Assembly: GCA_012274445.1 (NCBI GenBank)
Contig: JAAROD010000049.1
Coordinates: 1,364,001 to 1,428,000, forward strand
Direction of reading: 5' to 3'
DNA from: Sclerotiophoma versabilis
Lineage: Eukaryota; Ascomycota; Dothideomycetes; Pleosporales; Didymellaceae
DNA: 64,000 bases
The notes beneath the pieces are model-generated. The model had not been told where the DNA came from and ran no database searches. It saw only the letters and a program-made list of their open reading frames with translations. The position numbers and the translations under genes are program-made. The number at the start of each line of letters is the position of its first letter. Position 1 is the first letter of the stretch. Positions 39,001 to 48,943 of the stretch are shown here, in pieces.

Positions 39001-41708
39001 CCAGCCTTGGAAAGTTTCTTCGCGTCACCTTCGGTAAGCTCACCAACAATGTTGCCATCGTTGTCGATGATCTTGCCAGCCTTGTTCACTGTGAGTCCCT
39101 CGAGGATGGAGAGAGGAGGACGGTTGTCTTCGGCAGACTCCTCAGCGTCATCAGCGGCATCCTCAGCAGCATCCTTGGCGTCTTCGGCCTCGGCCTTAGC
39201 ATCCTCAGCACCCTCCTCAGCATCCTCAGCGTCTTCGGCGGCGTCTTCGGCCTGGTCGACTTGCTGCTCGATCATCTTTGGGAGGGTCTTGACCTTTCCG
39301 ATGACATTGCCATCCTTGTCGAGGACCTCGCCCATCTCGTTGATCTTCTTACCGGCGCACTCCTTGATGTCACCCTCGGCAAGTTCACCGATGGGCTCAC
39401 CCTCCTCGTCGAGGACCTGGCCCTTCTTGTTGACCTTGAGGCCATCAAGGACGTCGAGATCGGGGGTGACTTCCACTTCCTTGACCTCAGGCTCGACCTC
39501 GCCAAGGCGCTCCTTGAGCTCCTTCTGAGCCTCAAAAGCAGCCTCGCCAGCCACAACCTGAACCTTGCCAATGGGCTTGCCCTCCTTGTCGAGGACCTCG
39601 CCCTTGTCGTTGATGGTCTTGCCTGCACAGTCTTTGACGTCGCCCTCGGTGAGCTCACCAATCTCCTCACCCTCAGCATCAAGGACCTTGCCCTTCTTGT
39701 TAACCTTCAGGCCGTCCAGGATGCGGATGTCAAGAGCGTCCTTAGCAGACTCCTTGAGCTTCTCGGCAGCACCCTCGGCAAGCTCGACGCTGCCGAGGAC
39801 ATTGCCCTCAGAGTCGACAACCTCACCCTTCTCATTGACGGTGAGGCCCTTCAAGTCCTTGACGTCACCCTCGAAGTCCTCGCCAACCTGACCAACAACT
39901 TCGCCATCGTCGTTCAGGACTTCACCTTCGGAGTTGACCTCGAGACCCTCGAGAGCCTCAACCCCTGGAAGCTCGTCCTCAACGTCGGCAGCCTTGTCTT
40001 CGACATCGTCTTTGGCGCTCTCAGCAGCATCCTCGGCGGTGCCCTTGACATCATCCTTGGCATCCTTAGCGGCGCCCTTGACACCGTCGATGGTGCCTTC
40101 ATCCTCCTCGTCTTCCTCCTCCTCGTCGTCATCGTCAACGAGGTCGGCGGCATCAGGGTGCAGTTCAGCACGGGCAATAACATTGCCATCGTCATCAAGG
40201 ATCTCGCCATCCTCGTTGAACTGCTTGCCTTGGATGTCGGCTGGGTCGCCGTCAACCAAGTGGCCAACGAAGTCACCGTCCTCGTTCAGGATCTGGCCTG
40301 TCTTGTCGGCGGTCAGGCCCTTGAGAATGCTGAGAGGAGGCATCTTGGGGCCAGCATCGGCGCCTTTCTTGAGTTCATCGGGAAGCTGGTCCTCGGGGAG
40401 GAGCTCGCAACGACCGACGAGATCACCATCATCGTCGAGGATCTCGCCGTTGTCGCCAATGGGGTAGCCAGCAAGATCCTCGGCATCACCCTCAACGAGG
40501 CGGCCGACAGGCTTGCCGTCTTTGTTGATGAGACCCTCCTCATCAACCTCAAGGCCCTTGAGAAGGCTCAGATCAAGACCACCGGCCTGGCCCTCCACGG
40601 AGTCCTTGACGTCATCGGTGGTGTCCTGAGCGTCGTCCTTTGCGCCTTCAGCAGTGTCTTTGACGTCGCCAGCCTTGTCGTCGGCGGTAGCCTTAGCATC
40701 GTCGGCCTTGTCTTTGACATCGCCAGCAGTATCATCTGCCTTGTCTTTGACATCATCAGCCGCGTCACCTGCCTTATCTTTGACGCTGCCGGTAGCGTCT
40801 TCAGCAGTATCTTGACCCTGCTGAGCAGTATCCTTTGCGGCCTCGGTTGCATCGTCAGCAGCGTCCAGAGCAGACTTGTCCTGGGCCTGCTCGCTAGCGT
40901 CCTCAACAGCACCCTTGGGGTCCTTGGAAGCTTTGCTAGCGAGGTTAGATGCTCGACCCGCAAGACCACGAGCGCCGCTCAGTGCGCCCTCGCCAGCCTT
41001 GCTGGCAGTGTCTGTGGCATCGTCTTCAGTGTTGTCGACTGTATCCTCGGCGTCGTCACCAGCCTTCTGTGTAGCGTCGTCGTCGGTCTCCTCAGCCTCC
41101 TCATCGTCATCGTCGTCGATGGGTTTTGGCTCGGCCTCAGAGAGCTCGTCACCCTTCTGTGAGACCTTGCCGGTTGTGTCCTCAGCAGTGTCCTCGACAT
41201 CTTCTGTGGTGTCTTCTGCCTGCTTCTTGGTGTCTTCTGCCTGCTTCTTGGTGTTCTCCGCCGTGTCTTCTGCCTTCTTCTGGGTATCTTTCGCTGTCTC
41301 TTCTGCGGTATCCTTGGTGTCTTCGGCAGTGTCTTGGGCCTGCTCCTTGGTGTCCTCGGCGGTATCTTGCGCCTGGCTCTTGGTGTCCTCGACGGCTGAT
41401 TGGGCCTTCTCGGAAACGTCAGATGTGTCTGGTGCCTGGGATTGCGGCTTGCTCAGCTTAGGTGCTGACTGCTGGGGCTTCCTTCCAAGCTTGGTAGGAG
41501 TGCGGGGGGTGTCACTCTTTCCTGCGGCGGGGGAAGGCATATTGAAATCGGCAATGGGCAATTCGTAAGTAGATTTTGTAGGGGTTCGTTGACTCGTAGC
41601 AGAAACGTTACTGCTGATAGATCGTGAGCGGAGGGAACGGGGGGAATTCCTATTAGGCGTCGGGGGGAACGAGTAATAGGTGTAAGAGTTAGAGGAATTT
41701 TCTGTCAT
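36053..41708 (-). CDS. Giant LEA-like protein with 16 DUF3659-type repeats
   Basis: Proposed exons are complement(36053..36628, 36681..41708), giving 1867 residues. After a Ser/Pro/Thr-rich N-terminus, residues about 95-375 consist of degenerate 11-mers such as AEDTKKQAEDT and VKDKADD, as in group 3 LEA proteins. Residues about 378-1635 hold 16 repeats of roughly 60-95 residues with the pattern L-x-V-N-K-x-G...G-x-x-I-G...EGD-x-K-x-L-x-G...D-x-x-G-x-I-x-D-x-x-G-N-V-x-G. The C-terminal exon has a hydrophobic, Gly/Leu-rich segment (LFQIIAAVGLLLTG, then GLGGL repeats) and a Lys cluster. The protein is extremely acidic until that tail. LEA-like proteins protect against drying; septal or Woronin-body related roles have been proposed for some DUF3659-containing proteins. 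The exact role is unknown. The 52-base intron has GTAAGC, ACTAAC and CTAG. Confidence 0.85.
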
Positions 41709-43750
41709 GTATTGATTGACGAATGGGTCGTCTTTGTAGGTGTGAAGAAAGAGCAAGGATATCAAGGCAGGCTTGCATTTATGAGGTCAAATTGGGAGAT
41801 TTCTCAGTATGACGTCGGCTTGGAGAGCTCTATGAGGCATGTAGCAGGGGGAGCTCGCGCCACAGTAAGGAGAGCTGGGCCAGCAGAACCTGTTTTGGAG
41901 CCCACGATTGAAGTGTGTACGACAGCCTGCAACGAACCAGACGTTGGTTGCGTCACTTGCTCCAGCCTTGGGCGGGGCGACGCTCCAGTCTCGCGGAGCA
42001 ATGATGAGAGAGCTCCACTCAGTGAGGTGACAAGCGCGGGTGAGAGCTGCAACAGGGGTCTGGGAACTGTGGCGGGAACTGGGATAGAGACCCATCGTCG
42101 ATGGCTGCAGCAAGCGACGGCCAAGATGGGACACCCTGGCAGTAAATGGGCTTGCTGAGACGAAGAGTTGACGAGTATCTTTCGATAGCATCTGGAATTG
42201 GAATGCTTCAGTAACAGCTCCAACGACAACAACAACAACATCACCACCTATTGTCGCTACTGCAGACTGTGACGGGCTTCTTCCATCTCAAGCCGCCTCC
42301 CCTCGAACGTCAAGCCGCTCAGCAGTCAGCCACAAGATTCCAACACGAAACCTGTTGTCAATGTCTTCCCGTTGCACGCTGGACCATCCAGGCCCGATCG
42401 ACGGCATCGCTGCCGCCCTCTCCACAAAACGCCAACGATCAGAAACGTGTATCCCTGATGCTGCCGCATTCCGCGCCTATCAGAAGTCTGCAACGCGCGG
42501 AGGCTGTCAAGACAGAGCAAGTCTTGCCGTATGGTTGACCAAGCAGGTTGTGGCATCCAGCAAGTGATGTAAGTCGCCATGACGTAGCGCGTCGAGGAGC
42601 ACCCCTGCACCAACCCTTGTCGCACGCTCGCTTACGACGCGGTCCCCGCTGCGAATCTGCACCTTCCATGTTCCTTGGATGCAGCGCACCTGGATTGAGT
42701 TCGAAGTGCGGGATAGGAAATGAGCGGGAAGCCCTGACGTCCCTGCGTGCTGCTGATGGCCAGGGACGACTCGAGGCGAAATGCACCCCGGACTTGTTCG
42801 ACATGCTGGCTCGAGGGTGGATGGAGCTTCTTGTGCGCGCAGCCAGTCTGACGTTGGATGGTTCCACAGAACCGTTCAGAGCACGCGAGACGCGACGTTT
42901 GGCCCGAAGCCGTTGAGATGGCGATTCTGGGTCCGCTAAAACGAAAGTTTCGTCACACTGGATGCGTGCGGCCAGTGCGGTGTGCAACGGACACGCACGG
43001 GGCAGAGAGAGCAGTGGTCTGTGTCTTCATACAGCAGCGATCGTAGTACAACGGTATCGCGCATTCGACGTCCTGATGCTCGAAGATGCGCTCCTCATCA
43101 CAAAGCGGTGCCGTATCGGTACCTGGCGCAAACGATTGCTGCACGCCTGACTGGTGTGGGTCTTACAAAATGCGTTGTTGACATTGTTGACAGGCCATAA
43201 TATGTCTCATAGCAGTACAAAACAATCGTTACAGCGCAAGCGTGAAGCACAGCATCCTCTGGCATGCATTGCAATTGACCAATCATGCTCACCAAGTGAC
43301 GGCCCCAGCCTCTCGAGTGCGAGCTGGACCAGACACTCGACATCAAACGTGTGCGGACATGACAGCGCCTAGCCTACCATCGACCACCGGTGTACCAGAC
43401 AATTGCACGGCCAGAAACCTGCTCTAGATGAAACACTTACACATAGTGTACCATTGTGCCAGCATGTCAAGATGAAGAAGCGACACGGCGAAGCGCCAGA
43501 ACTTCACAAAAGGAGAGATATCCTTTCGCATATGCAAATCGCGTTATCCATGACCGAACATGATGTCAGTCGTCGCTACCTCCAGCCAGTTGCATCGCAA
43601 CGCATCGCAACGGGTAGGTGCATCGGTTCGGATGGACCTGATTTCCGGTTCCTGTTCCTGTTCCTGTCCCAGGATCAGCTTCCTCCAACCGTGCAGCGCG
43701 GGCGGCAACCCTCGCAGAGCTTCCGAAACTGCTTGCAGGCATCGAGATTT

Positions 43751-43761
43751 GGGGGGGGGGG
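43751..43761 (+). repeat. Poly(G) tract, 11 bases
   Basis: An uninterrupted run of 11 G on the plus strand within the gene-free region. Confidence 0.9.
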
Positions 43762-44257
43762 TAAAGCTGCAAGCGTCCGCGGAGCTGAAGATCATAGAGC
43801 GACGCGGTATAGTTCGCAGTAACGGTAGAAAAGTTGCAAACAAGCGGTCAGGGGGAAATGCTGCCATTACATCGAGCACCCATGTCTTAGGCCAGCCTAC
43901 CGTATGCTGTGATCGAAATTCTTGCCTCGCTGCTGCTTTCTTCAACAATGAGCCCTCGCCATCCAAGCAAACTCGCAGGGCGCATGCAGGAACACACCGC
44001 CCACGGGCGTTTGAGAGACGCAAATCGGACCCCCCGCCGCCGCCGCCGCTCTTTCCATGGACAGTGATTGCGCACTCACAGCCCACAATGTTCGGTCATC
44101 GAGATCTCTACGGACTAGATGGGTCTTGAGACCCTCTCCAAGGGACTTGTCCGCTGCTGCAATACATCGGATCCATCGAAACATGGCCTGATCGATGTCA
44201 CCACCTCGAGAGGTATCCAATCGATGCTCGACCAGCTGTATGTAGTATCATTTGCGC

Positions 44258-44287
44258 GTTTGCAATTTGCAAACCCCCCCCCCCCCC
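44258..44287 (+). repeat. Inverted repeat followed by 14 C
   Basis: A perfect 8-base inverted repeat (GTTTGCAA, one-base spacer, TTGCAAAC; 44258-44274) runs directly into 14 uninterrupted C at 44274..44287. Confidence 0.85.
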
Positions 44288-44324
44288 TTGAGCATATGGG
44301 TTTCAGCGCAGGTTTCCAAGACGT

Positions 44325-44372
44325 CGTTGGCGAGTATTGTCGTTGGCGAGTATTGTCGTTGGCGAGTATTGT
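44325..44372 (+). repeat. 16-base tandem repeat, three exact copies
   Basis: Three identical consecutive copies of CGTTGGCGAGTATTGT. Confidence 0.97.
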
Positions 44373-44440
44373 CACTGACGAATTGTGGTCTTGAACACCT
44401 GGATATCTGCGCGTGTTTGCAACACGTGGTGGTTAGTACT

Positions 44441-44483
44441 GTCGTTGACAGTATGTTTGTTGACAGTATGACCGTTGACAAAC
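44441..44483 (+). repeat. 15-base degenerate tandem repeat
   Basis: Three near-copies with the shared core GTTGACAGTATG (two exact, one partial GTTGACAAAC), 70 bases after the 16-base repeat. Both repeats contain a CGTTG-like element. Confidence 0.8.
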
Positions 44484-44879
44484 ACAATCCTCGAGGCATT
44501 ACGTGCGCGCGACGTGCTTTACAAATCAGTAAGACTACATCACAGCGAAGGTCTGTCTTCGCAGCGTGTTTTCGCATATCGAATACACCACCAACTTGAT
44601 GGCAAAATTCGCATGCACTGCCCAGACATCTCTGACTTGCGAAACTGCAGTGGAAGGCTGAATGGTACATGAGTGATTCTCAGAGAGAGGGGGATTTTCG
44701 CGCTCAATTGCATTTGCAGCGTTGATGGGCTCCTGGTTCGGTGGGAGTGCAGGGTTGCACCAGTGCCTACCTACGCCTACGCCTATGCATATGTCTGATA
44801 AGTCTGCAATGTCGGGGGTTGATGAGCAAGAAGAGGGTAATGGAAAGAAGATATCATAATTAGAATCTAAAAAAAAACA

Positions 44880-46772
44880 TCACGCAGGCACTCCACCCGT
44901 CGCCTTGGGATCCGGCGCACTCATCGACAAACTTCTCCTCCCATCCGGCGGAATCCCACTCTCGACATCCAGTCCAGACCGACTCAACACCTTCTTCCTT
45001 CTCTGGTCCTTGGCCTGCTCCTTCTCGCGGGCCGCAGCGTCCTCCTGCTCGCCGCTCCGACTAATCTTCTTCCATATTCGGCGCTTCCAGCTCTTCTCTT
45101 TACGCTCGGCTTCCTCCTTCTCTGCCTGATGCGCGAGCAGTTGCCTTTCGCGCTGCGCGCTCTTGCTGTTGTCCTTCTGCTCCTCGACTTTCTTCTCGTA
45201 GACTTCGGGATGCACGACCTTTGTTTCGGCATCTTTGACCGCGCCAACGCCCTTCTTGACTTTTCGCCGTGTCTTGACGTACGCTTCTAGGCCTACGAGT
45301 ACTGCATACGAACGTGATATGCTGACGCGGCTCATGTCGACGCCGTTGTCTTGCATGTTGTGCACGAAGGCGCGGAAGTTCTTTGTAGGCGGACGGTAAT
45401 GGCCTGATAAGGGGGAAAGACGGCGCAATTGGCCGTCTTTGATGCGGACAAGACCTGCCGCGGATATACGCGCGCCGTGTAGAAAAGAAGAGTGTTGGAA
45501 GGCGCCGGACTGCTTGATACCAATGTACAGGCGGAAGGATGTGTCGGCGACCTGATCCATGTTAGTGTTGAGAAAAGTGGTGATGGAAGTGGGACTCACG
45601 AAGATCCAGGAGTTGGGCTTGACTGAGCTGCGCAACAGGTGGTTCAGTATCGTCGCCGCTGATACATGTTTGATCTTCATGATCCCCCTTGCCCGGTCTA
45701 GGTCCTCATTGACGTAGTGCTCGCCCTCGACGTCGCTATGTTCTCCCGAGGAACTTGAACTCGAACCCGAGCTACTCGATGATACGGACGACCTCCTCGA
45801 GTGTCTGAAGTTCTTGCTCTGCCCGTCATGCAGCAGCTGCCCATTTGGACCGTAAGCTGGTGTGTCATCGTCCACAGGCACGATGCCATTCACACTGTCC
45901 TTGTACTCGGTCGTTGTATTGATCCGCTCGCCGTTCTTCGCCCAGCACAGCCGGCCTTCTTTATCAATCTTGACCAGATAGTTCAGGCGCTCCTCGCGCG
46001 ACAAATACCGGACCTGCTCTTTCTCCAGCCTCTCCCTCGAGACAGTCGGGTGCTCGAAATTGCGGCCCTCGCCTTTGTCGAGCCAGTAGAAGAAGTTCTC
46101 GTTAGTCTCGGCCTTCTTCCACTCCTCGTGGTATGCGCGCAGATTGGAGCCATATCGATGTTTCTGGTCGACCATCTCAAGGAAGTACTGCAGGTCCATC
46201 ATCTTGGCTGTTTTGTCGCGCTCCGACTTCTGCTCTCCCCTTCTCCTCCGCTGGTTTTGGCGCTCCTCGGGCGAGAGCGACTCGTCGTCGGTGTCTGAGT
46301 GGGACACATCAGGCGCATCATCTGCGCCCGCTCGACGCGCAATCTCGCCCACACGCTTCCATTTGTTGCGCGCTGCTTCGGAGTTTGCGCGCGCAGATTG
46401 CTCCGGAGTGGCCAAGGTGTCGCTCTTCGGGTGGCTGTCTGCGCGCGACTGGAGGCGTGTCATGTTGCGCCATTTCGCTGGGGACGGTTAGGATGCGCCC
46501 AAGGCGGAGAAGAGGGGGCTAACCGTCTCGCACAGCCTGTCCAACTGTCAACGTCGAGCTCGAGGTCACGGGAGGTGTGGAGCGCATACTTCTGCCCAGC
46601 GTGCACTAGCATCCAGCCCGACGCCCTGGAGTTGTCGCCGTTCTCGGTATCCGCGGTAGTTGCGCTGGATCATCTGCGCTGCCTGTTGCTGCTCATCGTC
46701 GCTGTTTTGAGCAGAAGAGCTCGGGGCGGGCCTGTCTGCGTTCGCCGTAGGAGCCACTCCAGCCTCCGCCAT
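44880..46772 (-). CDS. IQ-motif (calmodulin-binding) protein
   Basis: Proposed exons are complement(44880..45551, 45600..46477, 46524..46536, 46590..46772), giving 581 residues. An IQ motif, AQMIQRNYRGYRERRQ, lies near residues 31-46, so calmodulin or a related light chain should bind there. The rest is highly charged: DLQYFLEMVDQKHRYG and NFFYWLDKGEGRN blocks, a Ser-run, a folded-looking middle (WIFVADTSFRLYIGIKQ...GAFQHSSF), and a Lys/Arg/Glu-rich C-terminal helix. I recognise it as the conserved fungal 'IQ calmodulin-binding motif protein' without an assigned job. Exon 2 is only 13 bases (AVRD plus one base); both flanking introns (53 and 46 bases) have consensus ends. The 48-base third intron is in frame. 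Confidence 0.8.
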
Positions 46773-47270
46773 CGTTTGGAATGTTGCAGTGAAGCGTGGG
46801 AGACATTTGATGTCTGGGCGCGGGGAGAGGTGACAGGCGGAACGGTCGGCGGGGCTGGAGCTGCAGACCCTGGACTGAACCCCTGCTCAACGGTTGTTCG
46901 GCATGGCACGTCATCGTTCTTGCAACACCAACGCCAGAATCCGACTTTTGAGAGGAAATCCACGTGTTGACGAGGTACAGAAAGGGCAGGGGTCGGCTCT
47001 GGCGGGATGATACTGCAGAGGCAGACTCGGCAGTCTTCTCCAACCGCTTCTCTACATGCCATCAATCGTGCAACCCTGCAAGCACTCCCCTATCTCATTT
47101 TCATGCCCATGATGCTCGAGCTGTTCATGGTGCAAGGCGGCAACTCCATGGCCCAATCGGGATGCTTCCCTGCCTGCCCTACCTGCAGCCTAATGATGCG
47201 CTTTCTGCCGTCCGCCTCTCCCAACGTGAAGTCCAAGACTCTGTAAGTTGTTGAATGTATACACGAACAA
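46773..47270. promoter_or_regulatory. Divergent region, IQ protein and 2EXR protein
   Basis: 498 bases between two divergent start codons; presumed promoters. No other feature is recognised. Confidence 0.4.
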
Positions 47271-48038
47271 ATGATGCAATACCCGTACAACGAATCACCG
47301 GCCGAATCTTCTCATACCGCGGCCACGCGGACACCACGAGTATCTGGCATCACCAACAACGACCTGGATTCGCTGCTAGTCGAGCCAGTTCCAGTTCCAG
47401 AACCAGAACCCATCTTCACAGGGAAAGGCAAGGGCAAGGCGAGCGACGATAAGACACCACGGTACAGGAGTCGTTCAACCCTTCTCTGCTTGCCAGCTGA
47501 GCTCAGAAACCGGATTTACAGCCTGGTCCTCTGCCACAGCGGCGGCATACGCATCGATGAAACCCTCGAGATGGTAGATCCGCCAGCCAATTTTCTAGCC
47601 GTCACCGAAACCAGCCGCCAAATACATGCCGAGACGTGTTTTCTGCTGTACTCAGTGAATACGTTCGTTGTCGACTTCAATATGATTTTCTGGCTCCGCA
47701 ATCTGCACCATGATCGGCGCGAGGCAATCACTGCAATCGAACTCTTATTCACTATCTCTCTATGTCTAGATCACCCGGGTGGGACCTGGTACAGTGCCCC
47801 TGCGCGACAGAATGAGAACTACGGGGCTATGGTACTGCATGTTCTGCCGGGACTGAGGCATATCAACCTAGCTGTTACGATCGAGACTGCTGCGACGGTG
47901 GATGGAAATGGGGCGGTTTTAAGGACTGTGCCGGAGCCACAAGACCTTGGCCGTTTTCTGGAGCCTTTTCGGATGTCTTTTCAAGGGAATGCGTCTGGGA
48001 TACGCGTCACTGTCTCGACAAACCTCGAGTATGAATAG
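47271..48038 (+). CDS. 2EXR / DUF7730-type domain protein
   Basis: A single-exon gene of 255 residues. After a low-complexity N-terminus with a Pro-Val-Pro-Glu run and a Lys/Gly stretch, LLCLPAELRNRIYSLVL at about 69-85 is the typical opening of fungal 2EXR/DUF7730 domains, followed by FLAVTETSRQIHAETCFLLYSVNTF, also typical. Such proteins resemble F-box proteins at the N-terminal motif and form large, mostly uncharacterised families in Pezizomycotina. No function can be assigned. The second ATG directly follows the first, so the start could be either. Confidence 0.78.
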   Translation: MMQYPYNESPAESSHTAATRTPRVSGITNNDLDSLLVEPVPVPEPEPIFTGKGKGKASDDKTPRYRSRSTLLCLPAELRNRIYSLVLCHSGGIRIDETLEMVDPPANFLAVTETSRQIHAETCFLLYSVNTFVVDFNMIFWLRNLHHDRREAITAIELLFTISLCLDHPGGTWYSAPARQNENYGAMVLHVLPGLRHINLAVTIETAATVDGNGAVLRTVPEPQDLGRFLEPFRMSFQGNASGIRVTVSTNLEYE

Positions 48039-48566
48039 TATTCTCATGACTGAACTATAGGGGTCGGAAGCACACAACATTACTGCCTGGACGACATCGA
48101 ATGAGATGCCCAAGGATAAACGAAGTACTTTCATATAAGCATATCAATCACTCTGTTGTGACCAATTTCAAACATAAAGCTGCCCGCTTATTACTATCAA
48201 GCCTTACGCATTAAGCATCGTATCAAAAGTAAATCCTTCACACACAGACCCAAACACTAAACACTAAACACTAATTTAAAAAAAAAAAAAAAAAAAAAAA
48301 GCAAAAAACTCAACATAGATTTAACTAATCAGCATTATATTATTCTAAACGTTTATAGGTACTTAGTCTAAAATACCTCACAGTACTACGGGTTTACCCC
48401 TCTGCTGCAGTACGGGTACAATATGCCCTAGCTTGTCGCTACCAATACGTCTCTCCCCTAATTGCATAAGCCGTACTCCGTACTGTATACGGTATGTAGT
48501 AGTACTTGCTTGTGGTTCTGAATATGTGGAGAAAAAAAAAAAAAAATTCATAGCAGGTTTGATGAC

Positions 48567-48596
48567 GAGTGAGTGAGTGAGTGAGTGAGTGAGTGA
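48567..48596 (+). repeat. (GAGT)7 microsatellite
   Basis: About seven and a half perfect copies of GAGT. Confidence 0.95.
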
Positions 48597-48632
48597 ATGC
48601 GTGCTAATCATATGGTTTGAGATGGGCCGAGG

Positions 48633-48660
48633 GTCTGTCTGTCTGTCTGTCTGTCTGTCT
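48633..48660 (+). repeat. (GTCT)7 microsatellite
   Basis: Seven perfect copies of GTCT, 36 bases after the GAGT repeat. Confidence 0.95.
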
Positions 48661-48943
48661 GCCTTTCTGTATAGTTGAGGTGGGACGGTGAGACGACACG
48701 GAAAGTGTAACATCTCTCCTCAAAAGGGAGGAAGATGCGCATCTCTCCGTTTTCTTCTGTGGAAAGGTCGAAGGGTTAAGGGTTAGTTTGCCGCCGGCAG
48801 CTTGTCCGTGACCACGTGGGGAATTTTTTTGGTTGTTGCGAGCCATGACGTGTACACCACCCTTAGCAAAAGCCAGTACTATCGTGCTTTGTTTGGCTGG
48901 AAAGAAGTACTTGGTATATTCGTCCTACTGAAATGTATTATTC

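Larger units (their letters stand above)
41709..44879. other. 3.2 kb gene-free region upstream of the LEA-like gene
   Basis: No recognisable gene on either strand. Several frames of 100-190 codons exist, but they overlap on opposite strands and translate to unrecognised Arg/Ser/Pro-rich sequence. Homopolymers and short tandem repeats occur between 43.7 and 44.5 kb. As the upstream region of the LEA-like gene it may be a long promoter or hold a noncoding transcript. Confidence 0.4.
48039..48943. other. Convergent spacer rich in microsatellites
   Basis: Between the 3' ends of the 2EXR gene and VPS8. It contains 23 A at 48278..48300 preceded by three ACACTAA-type heptamers, 15 A at 48532..48546, a GAGT repeat and a GTCT repeat. 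No gene-like frame is seen. Base composition is A+T-rich from about 48.1 to 48.55 kb. Confidence 0.6.

Noticed and set aside
38826..41162. A 778-codon open frame on the plus strand, antisense to the LEA-like gene.
   Set aside because: Its translation mirrors the acidic repeats of the real gene (Leu/Val/Ser-rich, repeated with the same period). Repetition and codon bias keep the complementary frame free of stops; it has no family-like motif.
42439..44129. Frames of 120-190 codons on both strands in the 41.7-44.9 kb region.
   Set aside because: They overlap in opposite directions, lack recognisable motifs, and one is interrupted by the G11 tract.
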